Below, in pieces: positions 22,600 through 34,423 of a DNA stretch of 64,000 nucleotides. Position 1 is the first letter of the stretch. Each line of letters begins with the position of its first letter. The notes below the pieces were generated by a model. That model ran no database searches and had not been told where the DNA came from. It saw only the letters and a program-made list of their open reading frames with translations. The position numbers were made by a program, and so were the translations under genes. Origin of the DNA: Pseudomonas sp. Teo4 (GTDB lineage: Bacteria; Pseudomonadota; Gammaproteobacteria; Pseudomonadales; Pseudomonadaceae); NCBI RefSeq assembly GCF_034387475.1, contig NZ_JAXCIL010000001.1:1302001-1366000 (forward strand), in the 5' to 3' direction.

Positions 22600-22967
22600 G
22601 AAAGCCAGGAAGCACTGAGGGGAGCCGAAGCTCCCCTCAAAGCGTTGTTGCCTGCTCTTTTTATTATTGAAGACTGGCTTTTTGTTGTTTTTGTTGGCCT
22701 GTCTTGATGTCGCGGGCGACCCCATTCGGGGTCAAGAGCAAACGTATTTTTTTGAGCGCTGACCTGCTTTCATCATGACTGACCCGATGCTGACTGCCGC
22801 TACCTGAAGGTAGTTTTATTGTTCTGTGTCAGACCGCGGGGCGAACCCCTGAAAAGCTTGCCTACTCCAAAAAAATCTGCTTGCTACGCCTCTGCCGTGT
22901 TGTTTTTGTTATGTCAGAGCCGTTACCTGTTGTTTTTATTGGGTGTCACGTTTTTGTTCTTGTTATG
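22600..22967 (-). ncRNA. crcY: CrcY-type Hfq-titrating small RNA
   Basis: On the minus strand this non-coding stretch is rich in A-C-A motifs typical of CrcZ/CrcY/CrcX RNAs, which sequester Hfq (with Crc) and relieve catabolite repression. Motifs: AACAAGAACAAAAACG just after the start, AATAAAAACAACAGG (~22928-22942), ATAACAAAAACAACACGG (~22895-22913), CAACAAAAACAACAAA (~22681-22697) and TTCAATAATAAAAAG (~22657-22671). A GC-rich hairpin, GAGGGGAGC with its complement around a TTCG loop, closes the 3' end at 22616-22639. A near-perfect sigma-54 promoter lies upstream. The neighbour mvaB is also the neighbour of crcY in P. putida KT2440, as I recall. Ends are approximate. The 245 bp on to ccoG hold no gene, only a G-rich tract near 22571-22588. 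Confidence 0.85.
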
Positions 22968-22978
22968 CCAAAGATATA

Positions 22979-22995
22979 GCAGGTGCCGTGCCAAC
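22979..22995 (-). promoter_or_regulatory. Sigma-54 (-24/-12) promoter of crcY
   Basis: The minus strand reads TTGGCACGGCACCTGCT, with GG and GC exactly ten bases apart, as sigma-54 requires. The predicted start is about 12 bases beyond, near 22967. In Pseudomonas the Crc RNAs are activated by the two-component regulator CbrB from sigma-54 promoters, so CbrB control is the expected reading; the activator site was not identified. Confidence 0.85.
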
Positions 22996-23094
22996 TTTTT
23001 AAAAGCCTTTAAAATCAATGGCTTGGCATTTTGGTCGTCGTCGGGCGACCTGAAATTCTGTCGATTTGTTTCCCTGTTACCCGATTTTTTTCTG

Positions 23095-23127
23095 AAAATT
23101 GTGTGGGCGGTAACACTCCGCCCACAC
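23095..23127 (-). terminator. Intrinsic terminator after mvaB
   Basis: A ten-base-pair stem (GTGTGGGCGG at 23101-23110 with CCGCCCACAC at 23118-23127) is followed on the minus strand by AATTTTC. It lies 21 bp beyond the mvaB stop and separates that gene from crcY. Confidence 0.75.
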
Positions 23128-23147
23128 ACATGTGACACCCGTGTGAC

Positions 23148-24049
23148 TCAGCACACGCTGCTGCGTGCCCGTGCTACCCGCGAACCGTTGGCACGGCCCA
23201 GCACATCGCTGATGCGCTGCCCAGCGGCAATCAGCCGGTCAAGGTCAATGCCGGTGTCGATGCCCAGCCCTTGCAGCAGATACAGCACGTCTTCGGTCGC
23301 GATGTTGCCGGTGGCGCCCTTGGCGTAGGGGCAGCCCCCAGGCCTGCGACCGAGCTGTCGAACACGCTGATGCCTTCGAGCAGGCTGGCATAGACGTTGG
23401 CCAGGGCCTGGCCGTAGGTGTCATGGAAGTGCCCGGCCAGCTGTTCGCGTGGCACCTGGGCCGACACCACTTCGAACAGGCGTCGGGTATCGCCAGCGGT
23501 GCCGGTACCGATGGTGTCGCCCAGCGAAACCTCGTAGCAGCCCATCTCATGCAGGGCGCGGGCGACCGGTGCGACCTGTTCGGCGCTGACCTTGCCTTCA
23601 TAGGGGCAGCCGAGCACGCAGGACACATAGCCGCGCACTCGCACGCCGTGGTTGCGTGCCGCTTCCATGATCGGTTCGAAGCGCTTGAGGCTTTCGCTGA
23701 TCGAGCAGTTGATGTTGCGTTGGGAGAAGGCCTCGGAGGCGGCGGCGAATACCGCGACTTCCTTCACGCCCGCCGCCAGCGCGTCTTCGAACCCGCGCAG
23801 GTTGGGCGCCAGGGCGGCGTAGGTAACACCAGGGCGCTGCTTGATGCCTGCGAACACCTCGGCCGAGCCCGCCATCTGCGGCACCCATTTGGGCGAAACG
23901 AAACTGCCGACTTCGATGTAGCTCAGCCCCGCCTCGGTGAGGTCGTCCACCAGGCGCACCTTGTCGGCAACGCTGATGGGCTGGGCTTCGTTCTGCAGGC
24001 CGTCGCGCGGGCCAACTTCGACCAGGCGAACGTGTTTGGGCAAGGACAT
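23148..24049 (-). CDS. mvaB: Hydroxymethylglutaryl-CoA lyase (1 frame break)
   Basis: Cleaves 3-hydroxy-3-methylglutaryl-CoA to acetyl-CoA and acetoacetate, the last step of leucine breakdown. A 300-residue HMGL-like TIM barrel after repair: VEVGPRDGLQNE at residues ~8-19, SFVSPKWVPQMA, the family signature SLGDTIGTGTAGD, metal-site HFHDTYGQALANVYAS, and the catalytic-loop Cys in GLGGCPYAKGATGN. That last motif is where the frame breaks (near 23335, a G lost). ATG 24049 has AGGAA upstream. The gene starts 20 bp after the MerR-family regulator on the same strand, which suggests co-transcription and control by leucine-pathway intermediates. Confidence 0.93.
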
Positions 24050-24069
24050 GGCAGGGTTCCTGTGGCGGG

Positions 24070-24468
24070 TCAACGGTGGTCGTTCTTGTTCAAGGTGGCG
24101 GCCAGGGCCTGCTCGCAGCGCTCCTGGGCGGTGTCCAGTTCCAGTTGCATCTGGTGGATGTCGAGCATCTGCTGCTCCAGCTGGGCGCGCCGTTCGGCGA
24201 TTTTCGCCAGCATGCTGTTGAGCTGCTTGAGGTTGCCGCTGGTGGGGTCGTACAGCTCGATCAGTTCACGGCATTCTGCCAGCGAGAAGCCGATGCGCTT
24301 GCCCCGCAGGATGAGCTTGAGGCTGACCTTGTCACGGGCCGAATAGATGCGCTCCAGGCCGCGGCGCTCCGGGCTCAGCAGGCCCTGTTCCTCATAGAAG
24401 CGGATGGCGCGGGTGGTGATGTCCAGCTCGCGGGACAGGTCGGAAATGCTGTAGGTCTGGCTGCTCAT
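24070..24468 (-). CDS. liuR: MerR-family regulator, LiuR-like
   Basis: Intact 132-residue MerR regulator. The winged helix occupies ~1-75 (YSISDLSRELDITTRAIRFY, then EEQGLLSPERRGLERIYSA), followed by a long dimerising coiled coil (QLNSMLAKIAERRAQLEQQM). No cysteine cluster typical of metal sensors is seen. MerR proteins of this type (LiuR) repress leucine/isovalerate utilisation genes in gamma-proteobacteria, and the gene lies directly upstream of mvaB, whose product acts in that pathway. The symbol is inferred from this context and general resemblance. Confidence 0.82.
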   Translation of the reverse strand: MSSQTYSISDLSRELDITTRAIRFYEEQGLLSPERRGLERIYSARDKVSLKLILRGKRIGFSLAECRELIELYDPTSGNLKQLNSMLAKIAERRAQLEQQMLDIHQMQLELDTAQERCEQALAATLNKNDHR

Positions 24469-24522
24469 GCTCGGGCTCGCAGGAAGGTATGTGGCTAACC
24501 TAATGGCAGGTTGACGTATACG

Positions 24523-26764
<2,242 letters not shown>

Positions 26765-26777
26765 GTCGCGGCCTACC

Positions 26778-26921
26778 CTGTGGGAGCCGGCTTGCCGGCG
26801 ATGCAGACAACGAGGTGTATGGCACCGGCTCTGCCGGTGATCGCCGGCAAGCCGGCTCCCACATGGACTGCGCCAATCGTAAGACCACTGCAGAACCTGT
26901 AGGAGCCGGCTTGCCGGCGAT
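26778..26921. repeat. REP cluster after pobA
   Basis: Three REP palindromes with GCCGGCTTGCCGGC cores lie at 26778-26802, 26840-26864 (inverted) and 26897-26921. The middle spacer holds a shortened REP-like CACCGGCTCTGCCGGTG. Confidence 0.9.
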
Positions 26922-27251
26922 AAGGCCGGTACTGGCCATACAAGGCAGCCGCTCCCCCAGTTACAGCACCCGTAAGCGTCGGCTTGTCTGCAATGGCCAG
27001 CAAACCAGGTCCTGCAAATCGGCGGCCCAAAACAGGGCCAAACGCCGCCCCCGTTTGTGCGCCATGGCCCTGCATGCCCGATGCCAGAGCAGTCGCCGCA
27101 CATGTTTCATTTTCCTTCACCTGCGTAGTTGGCCCGCAACCTGCTATATCCAGCCAAAGAATTTGATCGAGTGGTCAGGCAGGCAACCCACCGCGGTGCC
27201 GCGCCGAACCCTCTCAACGGCCGCCAGGCCACGGATATCAGGGGCCGCAGG
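26922..27251. other. Unassigned stretch before ureD
   Basis: No gene is convincing here. On the minus strand a GTG at 27120 opens a frame with a Gly/Ala-rich start (GMQGHGAQTGAAFGPVLGRR, then LTGAVTGGAAALYGQ) that runs into the REP elements and stops at 26773. Its third-position GC is unlike a typical gene of this genome. The ureD promoter should lie here, but no clear box is seen. Confidence 0.3.
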
Positions 27252-28085
27252 ATGTCGCTCGCGGAGCAGATCGAACACACGCAACAGGATGCCGGCTGGA
27301 GCGCGCACTTGCAGCTGCGCTTCGTCGAGCGCGACGGCGTGACCCGCCTTGGTGCGCGCCGGCATTTCGGACCTCTTTTGGTGCAGCGCCCGTTCTACCC
27401 GGAAGGTGCACCGTGCCACGTCTATGTGCTGCACCCACCCGGTGGCATCGTCGCCGGTGACCGCCTTGAACTGGACATTCATCTGGAACCGGGCAGCCAT
27501 GCGCTGCTGACCATGCCTGGGGCCAGCAAGTTCTACCGCAGCATCGGCCCCACCGCCCGGTTGCACCAGCGCTTTCACCTGCAAGCAGGCAGCACCCTGG
27601 AATGGCTGCCGCAGGACAGCATCTTCTTCTCCGGCGCCCGGGCGAGCCTCGACAGCCGCTTCACCCTTGAGCCCGGCGCGCGCCTGCTGGCGTGGGAAAC
27701 CCTGTGCCTGGGCCGACCGGTGATGAACGAACGTTTCGACCAAGGCGCACTGGACAGCCGCCTGCGCATCGACATGCCCGGCGACCCGGGCCTGCACGAG
27801 CGCCTGCGCATCGAAGGCGGGCGCCTGGACAAGGTCGCCGGCCACCCATTGCTCGCCACCTTCTGCGCCGCACCTGCTGACCAAACGCTGCTGGAGCAGG
27901 TGCGGCCAATGCTCGAAGAGCTGGGCATTCCTGCCGGTGCCACGCTGCTGGGGCAACTGCTGGTGATTCGCCTGCTCGACCACGACAACCAACATCTGCA
28001 ACGCACCCTGCAGCGCCTCTGGCATGTGCTGCGGCCGGCCGTTCTCGGCCTGCCAGCCTGCCCGCCGCGCATCTGGGCCACTTGA
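27252..28085 (+). CDS. ureD: Urease accessory protein UreD
   Basis: Intact 277-residue chaperone that with UreF and UreG helps insert nickel into apo-urease. Family landmarks: RHFGPLLVQRPFYPEGAPCH, HPPGGIVAGDRLELD, TMPGASKFYRS, LEWLPQDSIFFSGAR and WETLCLGRPVMNERF. ATG 27252 is chosen over in-frame upstream starts because homology begins there and AGGGG lies ten bases before it. First gene of the urease operon, 9 bp before ureA. Confidence 0.92.
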   Translation: MSLAEQIEHTQQDAGWSAHLQLRFVERDGVTRLGARRHFGPLLVQRPFYPEGAPCHVYVLHPPGGIVAGDRLELDIHLEPGSHALLTMPGASKFYRSIGPTARLHQRFHLQAGSTLEWLPQDSIFFSGARASLDSRFTLEPGARLLAWETLCLGRPVMNERFDQGALDSRLRIDMPGDPGLHERLRIEGGRLDKVAGHPLLATFCAAPADQTLLEQVRPMLEELGIPAGATLLGQLLVIRLLDHDNQHLQRTLQRLWHVLRPAVLGLPACPPRIWAT

Positions 28086-28094
28086 GAACACGCC

Positions 28095-28397
28095 ATGGAA
28101 TTGACCCCAAGAGAGAAAGACAAACTGCTGCTGTTCACCGCCGCGCTGCTGGCGGAACGGCGTCTGGCCCGTGGCCTGAAGCTCAACTACCCGGAAGCGG
28201 TGGCGTTGATCAGCGCCGCGGTGCTCGAAGGCGCCCGCGATGGTCGCACGGTGGCCGAACTGATGAGCCTGGGCCGCGAGGTGTTGGGCCGTGACCAGGT
28301 CATGGCGGGCGTCGCCGAGATGATCCATGACGTGCAGGTTGAAGCCACCTTCCCGGACGGCACCAAGCTGGTGACCGTGCATGACCCCATCGTCTGA
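28095..28397 (+). CDS. ureA: Urease gamma subunit
   Basis: Intact 100-residue structural subunit: [40 protein letters not shown], then [20 protein letters not shown]. Length and ends match bacterial UreA. Assembles with UreB and UreC into the urea amidohydrolase that yields ammonia and carbamate. Confidence 0.96.
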   Translation: MELTPREKDKLLLFTAALLAERRLARGLKLNYPEAVALISAAVLEGARDGRTVAELMSLGREVLGRDQVMAGVAEMIHDVQVEATFPDGTKLVTVHDPIV

Positions 28398-28407
28398 GGA
28401 GCCGCAC

Positions 28408-28725
28408 ATGATTCCCGGAGAAATCCAGGTCGCCAATGGCGACATCGAACTCAATGTTGGCCGCGCCACCGTCAGCGTCAGCGTGGCCAACCATGGCGAC
28501 CGGCCGGTGCAGGTGGGGTCGCACTATCACTTCTACGAGGTCAACGACGCGCTGGTGTTCGAGCGTGAACCCGCCCGTGGCTTTCGCCTGGACATTCCGG
28601 CCGGCACCGCCGTGCGCTTCGAACCGGGCCAGTCACGCACCGTGCAGCTGGTGGCCTACGCCGGCAAGCGCGAAGTGTATGGCTTTCAGGGCAAGCTGAT
28701 GGGCGCGCTGGAGGAGCAGGCATGA
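28408..28725 (+). CDS. ureB: Urease beta subunit
   Basis: Intact 105-residue subunit: [19 protein letters not shown] at the start, [38 protein letters not shown], and [16 protein letters not shown] at the end. ATG 28408 follows GAGGAG; the longer in-frame start at 28381 lies inside ureA and is rejected. The stop overlaps the ureC start as ATGA. Confidence 0.96.
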   Translation: MIPGEIQVANGDIELNVGRATVSVSVANHGDRPVQVGSHYHFYEVNDALVFEREPARGFRLDIPAGTAVRFEPGQSRTVQLVAYAGKREVYGFQGKLMGALEEQA

Positions 28726-30445
28726 GCCGTATTTCCCGTCGGGCCTACGCCGACATGTTCGGCCCCACTGTCGGCGACCGCGTGCGCCTGGCCGACACGG
28801 CCTTGTGGGTGGAGGTGGAGAAGGACTTCACCATCTATGGCGAAGAGGTCAAGTTCGGCGGTGGCAAGGTCATTCGTGACGGCATGGGCCAAGGCCAGAT
28901 GCTGGCGGCCGAGGCCATGGACCTGGTGCTGACCAACGCGCTGATCATCGACCACTGGGGCATTGTCAAGGCCGATATCGGCGTCAAGCACGGCCGCATC
29001 GCCGCCATCGGCAAGGCCGGCAACCCCGACGTGCAGCCGGGCGTGACCGTACCGGTCGGGCCAGGCACCGAAGTGATCGCCGCCGAAGGAAAGATCGTCA
29101 CCGCAGGCGGCATCGATTCGCACATCCACTTCATCTGCCCGCAGCAGGTGGAGGAGGCGCTGACCAGTGGTGTCACCACCTTCGTCGGCGGCGGCACCGG
29201 GCCAGCCACCGGCACCAACGCCACCACCTGCACGCCAGGCCCTGGTACTGGTACCTGGCGCGCATGCTCCAGGCCGCCGATTGCCTGCCGATCAACATCG
29301 GCCTGCTGGGCAAGGGCAACGCCTCGCAACCTGAAGCACTGCGTGAGCAGATTACCGCTGGCGCAGTGGGCCTGAAACTGCACGAGGACTGGGGTCGACC
29401 CCTGCGGCCATCGACTGCTGCCTGGGCGTGGCGGAGGAAATGGACATCCAGGTGGCGATCCACACCGACACCCTCAACGAGTCCGGCTGCATCGAGGACA
29501 CCCTGGCTGCCATCGGCGATCGCACCATCCACACCTTCCACACCGAAGGCGCGGGCGGTGGCCACGCGCCGGACATCATCCGCGCGGCAGGGCAGGCCAA
29601 CGTGCTGCCGTCCTCGACCAACCCGACCCTGCCGTACACGGTCAACACCGTCGACGAGCACCTGGACATGCTCATGGTCTGCCACCACCTGGACCCAAGC
29701 ATCGCCGAGGACGTGGCCTTCGCCGAGTCGCGCATTCGCCGCGAAACCATCGCCGCCGAAGACATCCTCCACGACATGGGCGCCTTCGCCATGACCTCGT
29801 CCGACTCCCAGGCCATGGGCCGGGTCGGCGAAGTGGTGCTGCGCACCTGGCAGGTGGCGCACCAGATGAAACTGCGGCGCGGCCCGCTGGCCCCGGACAC
29901 TGCCTACAGCGACAACTTCCGGGTCAAGCGCTACATCGCCAAGTACACCATCAACCCGGCGCTGACCCATGGCATCGCCCCATGAAGTCGGCTCGGTGGA
30001 AGTGGGCAAGCTGGCTGACCTGGTGCTGTGGGCGCCAGCCTTCTTCGCAGTCAAACCGGCCCTGGTGATCAAGGGCGGCATGATCGCCACCGCGCCCATG
30101 GGCGATATCAACGGCTCGATCCCGACGCCGCAGCCAGTGCACTACCGGCCGATGTTCGGCGCCCTTGGCGCGGCACGCCATGCCACGCGCATGACCTTCC
30201 TGTCGCAGGCCGCCATGGACCGTGGCCTGGCCGAGGAACTGGGGCTGTGCAGCCTGATCGGCGTGGCCCACGGCTGCCGCCAGGTGCGCAAGGCCGACAT
30301 GGTGCACAACACCCTGCAACCGGTGATCGAAGTCGATTCGCAAACCTACCAGGTGCGCGCCGACGGCGAACTGCTGGTGTGCGAGCCGGCCAGCGAGCTG
30401 CCGCTGGCCCAGCGTTATTTCCTGTTCTGGAAGGAGCCAACATGA
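28722..30445 (+). CDS. ureC: Urease alpha (catalytic) subunit (3 frame breaks)
   Basis: Catalytic subunit with the dinuclear nickel site, about 570 residues after repair. Seen: [20 protein letters not shown], the nickel-binding HIHFICPQQ, the carbamylated lysine in [36 protein letters not shown], the flap region, and [14 protein letters not shown] with the metal Asp. The C-terminal half has [18 protein letters not shown]. Breaks: near 29246 (a C lost; [12 protein letters not shown] expected), near 29393 (a G lost) and near 29983 (a C gained; [16 protein letters not shown] expected). All active-site residues are present, so the enzyme is expected to be functional once errors are removed. Four bases overlap both ureB and ureE. 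Confidence 0.94.
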
Positions 30446-30923
30446 TTGTCCTGACCCGCCGGATTTCTGCATCCGACACTGTTACCGGCACCGTCACCCT
30501 GGATGTGGACAGCCGCATCAAGAGCCGCCTGCGCGTCACCCTCGACGACGGTCGGGAGGCCGGGCTGATGCTCGAACGCGGTCACCTGCTGCGCGGTGGC
30601 GAGCTGCTCGGCGATGCCGACGGCAGCCAGGTGATTCGCGTGCTGGCCGCGCCGGAAGCGGTGTCCACGGTGCGCTGCGCCGACCCACACCTGCTGGCTC
30701 GCGCCGCCTACCACCTGGGCAACCGCCATGTGCCACTGCAGATCGAGCCGGGCCTGCTGCGTTTCCAGCACGATCACGTGCTGGACGACATGCTGCGCGG
30801 CCTGGGCCTGACGGTGGAAGCCGAACAGGCCCGTTCGAGCCGGAAGCCGGCGCCTACCAAAGCGCACCGCATAGCCACAGCCACAGCGACCATTTGTTCG
30901 TGCGCCTGCCTGCCCATTCCTGA
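30442..30923 (+). CDS. ureE: Urease nickel metallochaperone UreE (1 frame break)
   Basis: Nickel-delivery chaperone, about 160 residues. N-terminal beta domain ([20 protein letters not shown]), then the peptide-binding/nickel domain [20 protein letters not shown] with the conserved metal His in [18 protein letters not shown] one-C loss near 30830 breaks the frame; repair gives a short His-rich tail, [20 protein letters not shown], typical of nickel-storing UreE. ATG 30442 overlaps the ureC end and has AAGGAG upstream. Confidence 0.92.
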
Positions 30924-30941
30924 AGCCCTTTGGAGCCAACC

Positions 30942-31487
30942 ATGAAAAAAACGATTGCCCTTGCCTTGCTGATGGTGGCCTTGCCGGCCTTCGCCCACCC
31001 AGGCCATGACGCCAACCCGCTGCACGACGGCCTGCTGCACCCGCTGACCGGCCTCGACCACCTGCTGATGCTGCTGGGCACCGGCGTGCTCGCCGCGCTG
31101 ACCCGCCGCAACCTGACCCTGCCGTTGGCCACCCTGGCGGCAATGTTCGGTGGCGCTGTGTGCGGCCACTTGTTCGGTGACGTACTGGGCATGGAAACCA
31201 TGATCACCGCGTCGCTGCTGGTTGCCGCTGGCGCGATGCTGCTGCCCAGCCGTCAGGTGTTGCTGGCCCTGGCCATGCCGGTGTTCGCGCTGTTCCACGG
31301 CTGGGCCCACGGCGTCGAGGCCACCCCTAGCGCCTTCTGGCTGTTCAGCGCCGGCTTCGTCACCGTCAGCGGTTTGCTGCTGGTGGTCGGGTTCGCCGTC
31401 GGTTGCCTGCTGCGTCGCCACAGCGGCCTGCAAAAAGCCTTCGGTGGCGGCCTGCTGGCTGGCGCCGCCGTGGTGCTGGCCGGCTGA
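30942..31487 (+). CDS. ureJ: HupE/UreJ nickel-permease-like membrane protein
   Basis: Intact 181-residue membrane protein with a cleavable-looking signal (MKKTIALALLMVALPAFA) and the family signature HPGHDANPLHDGLLHPLTGL leading to DHLLMLLGTG. HGWAHGVE lies near 120. About six helices. HupE/UreJ proteins are nickel or cobalt importers linked to urease or hydrogenase. The His/Asp residues in the first loop fit outer metal binding. The stop overlaps the ureF start (TGATG). Confidence 0.9.
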   Translation: MKKTIALALLMVALPAFAHPGHDANPLHDGLLHPLTGLDHLLMLLGTGVLAALTRRNLTLPLATLAAMFGGAVCGHLFGDVLGMETMITASLLVAAGAMLLPSRQVLLALAMPVFALFHGWAHGVEATPSAFWLFSAGFVTVSGLLLVVGFAVGCLLRRHSGLQKAFGGGLLAGAAVVLAG

Positions 31488-32158
31488 TGAACAGCGACCT
31501 GGCACTGCTACGCCTGCTGCAACTGGCCAGCCCCGGCCTGCCAGTGGGCGGGTTTACCTATTCGCAAGGGCTGGAGTGGGCCGTCGAGGCGGGCTGGGTG
31601 CGCGACATCGCCAGCTTCAGCGCCTGGCAGCGTGAACAGTTGCACGACACCCTCGGCTACCTCGACTGGCCAGTGCTGGCGCGCCTGTATCGCGCCAGCC
31701 AGGCCCGCGATGCCGAGGCGTTCGGCCACTGGAGCCGGTTCTTGCTGGCCAACCGCGAAACCGCCGAACTGCGCCTTGAAGAGCAGCAGCGGCGCGGCGC
31801 TGACACGCATGCTCGACGGTTGGCAACTGGGCCAGGACCCGGCCTGGCGTGCCAGCCTGGAACTCAGCCAGCTGGGCGGCATGGCCTGGCTTGGCGCCCA
31901 TTGGTCGATCCCGCTGCGCCAGTTGGCCTGGGCCATGGTTTTGCCTGGCTGGAAGGCGCGGTGATGGCCGGGGTCAAGTTGGTGCCGTTTGGCCAACAGG
32001 CCGCCCAGACGCTGCTGCGCGACCTGGGCGAAGAACTTTCCAGCGTGCTCGATCACGCCTTGGCGCTGGACGACGACCAGCTCGGCGGCGGCCTGCCGCT
32101 GCTGGCGATCGCCTCGTCACGCCACGAAACCCAATACACCCGTTTGTTCCGTTCTTGA
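31487..32158 (+). CDS. ureF: Urease accessory protein UreF (2 compensating frame breaks)
   Basis: GTPase-regulating chaperone of urease maturation, 223 residues after repair. [20 protein letters not shown] and [12 protein letters not shown] form the conserved N terminus; [20 protein letters not shown] lies near the end. The frame leaves near 31796 (an extra base; [13 protein letters not shown] expected) and returns near 31935 (a G lost). Both ends are in one frame, so a naive call would give a full-length protein with about 46 wrong residues in the middle. Confidence 0.9.
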   Translation: MNSDLALLRLLQLASPGLPVGGFTYSQGLEWAVEAGWVRDIASFSAWQREQLHDTLGYLDWPVLARLYRASQARDAEAFGHWSRFLLANRETAELRLEEQQRRGADTHARRLATGPGPGLACQPGTQPAGRHGLAWRPLVDPAAPVGLGHGFAWLEGAVMAGVKLVPFGQQAAQTLLRDLGEELSSVLDHALALDDDQLGGGLPLLAIASSRHETQYTRLFRS

Positions 32159-32169
32159 GGACTGCCTAC

Positions 32170-32794
32170 ATGCAAACTTATCAGCAACCCCTGCGCGTCG
32201 GTGTCGGCGGCCCGGTCGGTTCGGGCAAGACCGCCTTGCTCGAAGCCCTGTGCAAGGCCATGCGCGACCACTACCAGATCGCCGTGGTCACCAACGACAT
32301 CTACACCAAGGAAGACCAACGCATCCTCACCGAGGCCGGCGCCCTGGAACCCGAACGCATTGTCGGCGTTGAAACCGGTGGTTGCCCGCACACCGCCATC
32401 CGCGAGGATGCCTCGATGAACCTGGCCGCCGTGGAAGCCCTGGCGCGCGCAAGTTCGGCAACCTCGAAGTGATCTTCGTGGAAAGCGGCGGCGACAACCT
32501 CAGCGCCACCTTCAGCCCCGAATTGGCCGACCTGACCATCTACGTGATCGACGTGGCCGAAGGCGAGAAGATTCCGCGCAAGGGTGGGCCAGGCATTACC
32601 AAATCCGACTTCCTGGTGATCAACAAGACCGACCTGGCGCCCTATGTCGGTGCTTCGCTGGAAGTGATGGAGCGTGATACCCAACGCATGCGCCCGCAGC
32701 GGCCGTGGACGTTCAGCAACCTGAAGAAAGGCGAGGGGTTGCAGGCGGTGATCGACTTCATCGTTGAGCGGGGATGCTGGGCGTGCGGGGTTGA
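32170..32794 (+). CDS. ureG: Urease accessory GTPase UreG (2 frame breaks)
   Basis: SIMIBI-class GTPase that powers nickel insertion. P-loop [20 protein letters not shown] near residue 11, the metal-binding Cys-Pro-His in [39 protein letters not shown], and the base-recognition motif [12 protein letters not shown]. Breaks: near 32447 (one base lost before [13 protein letters not shown]) and near 32773 (a G lost; ERGMLGVRG then stop). About 208 residues after repair. Its end overlaps the convergent diguanylate cyclase gene by about 37 bp. Confidence 0.93.
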
Positions 32795-34359
32795 GGCCCA
32801 GCACTTCCACTCGGTTGCGGCCATTCTGCTTGGCCCTGTACAGCTGCTCATCTGCCTGCTTGAGCAAGGTTTCGGCCTGTTCGGTGTCCGCCTGCCGACA
32901 GGCCACGCCGATGGACAATGTAAGCCGGCCGACATAAGGCGTGTCGGCCTCGACAGTTCGACGGCCTCGCGGATACGTTCGGCGATGCGCCTGGCATCGG
33001 CTACGCCAGTGCCAGGCAGCAGCATGATGAACTCTTCACCGCCGACTCGGCAGGGCAGGTCTTGCTGGCGTGAGCTGTGTCGCAAAAGATCGGCAAGATG
33101 TTTGAGCACATCATCGCCTGCGTCATGGCCGTACGTGTCGTTTACTCGCTTGAAGTGGTCGATATCCAGTGCCAGCACGGCGAACATCTCACCGCTGATC
33201 ATCAGGGTGTCCAGCGCCAACTGTAGCGCCCGGCGGTTGGGCAGGCCTGTCAAGGCGTCGTTCTGCGCCTGATCGCGCAATGTGCGGAACTTGTCCTGCA
33301 GTAACTGCCCGCCTGTGAGCAATGCACGGCTGATGGCGGCAGCTTCGGTGTACCAGGCATCGATGCGATGCAGTTGCTCGCTGGTTTCGTTGGCCGAAAG
33401 TTGGGTCGCGCTCTGGGCCAGTTGGCGCAGGGGTTTGGTCAGACGGTGAGCCATCCACAAGATCAGCAGCAGGCCAATGACGGCGGTGGGCATGCTGTAC
33501 AACAGCACCTTTCGCATCATCTCGCGCAGCGGGCGAGGGCGATTTCCCGTGGCTGTTGGGCCACCACCGCCCAGTGTGTCTGCGCAACCGGGGCAAAGCC
33601 GGCGAGCATGGGTACGCCGACGTAGTTGGGGGCATCCAGAATGCCGCCTTCGCCGCGTAACGCCGCATCCAGGGTCGGGCTGCCGTCGATCTGGGTGCCA
33701 ATCAGTTCAGGGTTGGTATGGTAGAGCAGCTGCCGCTTGGTGTCCCCGACGAAGACAATGGTGCCGTCGAGCTGAAAGTGCGAACCGATGGTCGTGTGCA
33801 GTGCACTTTCCTTCTTGAGGAATACCGAGCCACCCACGATGCCCAGGTAGCTGCCGTCGGCAGCGAAGATCGGCTCGGAAATGAAGATCACCAGGTTACC
33901 GCCACGGGAGATGAAGGCGGAGCTCACGAAACGCTTCCGAGCCGCCAGGGCCTGCTGGATTTCCGGTGAGTGACGCGGGTGACTGGTGGCTTGGCGGATA
34001 TCGGGGTAGGCCTCAAGCACCTCGCCGTCGGCGTTGGCGATGATGATGGAATTGAAGTCTTGGTCCTGTAGCCGCAGACGCCGCACCTCGGCGTTGAGCA
34101 GTGCTGTGTCGCCAAGGCCCCCGCTCAGTTGGCGAGCGCTGTAGTGCAAGTGGCTGTGGGCCGACTGCAGGAACTCGCTGATGCTGGAAGCCACTTTACG
34201 GGCATAGGCCTGGTTGGCGTGAAGGGTAAAGCCGACCAGGGCGTTTTGCTGTACCTGATAGGCCACGAAAAGCGTGTTGCCCAAGGTCGCCAGGCAGGCC
34301 AGTACCACCATGCCGAGCACGAGGTTACGCAGGTCGAGGCGAAGTCGGCGTCTGGGCAT
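32758..34359 (-). CDS. Membrane diguanylate cyclase with periplasmic sensor (3 probable frame breaks)
   Basis: About 534 residues. N-terminal helix ([20 protein letters not shown]), a periplasmic Cache-type sensor of ~240 residues ([38 protein letters not shown]), a second helix ([17 protein letters not shown]) with a HAMP-like stretch, then [32 protein letters not shown] and catalytic [11 protein letters not shown]. The inhibitory site RQQD is intact five residues before GGEEF, so product inhibition is expected. Breaks near 33532 (a C lost), near 32953, and probably near 32780, where one added C gives the tail [13 protein letters not shown] and a stop at 32758. Without the last repair the frame runs on antisense through ureG. 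Confidence 0.82.
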
Positions 34360-34423
34360 GGTGGGCCTGTGGGGCGGGGCGATGCGCTCAAGTATGGCCG
34401 GTTTCCGGGCAAATACAGGCGCA

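Noticed and set aside
22819..23328. Plus-strand 169-codon frame through the CrcY region
   Set aside because: It crosses an intergenic RNA, a terminator and the antisense of mvaB, and is rich in Phe/Leu from T-rich DNA complementary to Hfq motifs.
26773..27120. Glycine-rich small protein on the minus strand before ureD
   Set aside because: It runs through three REP elements, has mixed third-position bases and starts from GTG; probably not a gene, though not excluded.
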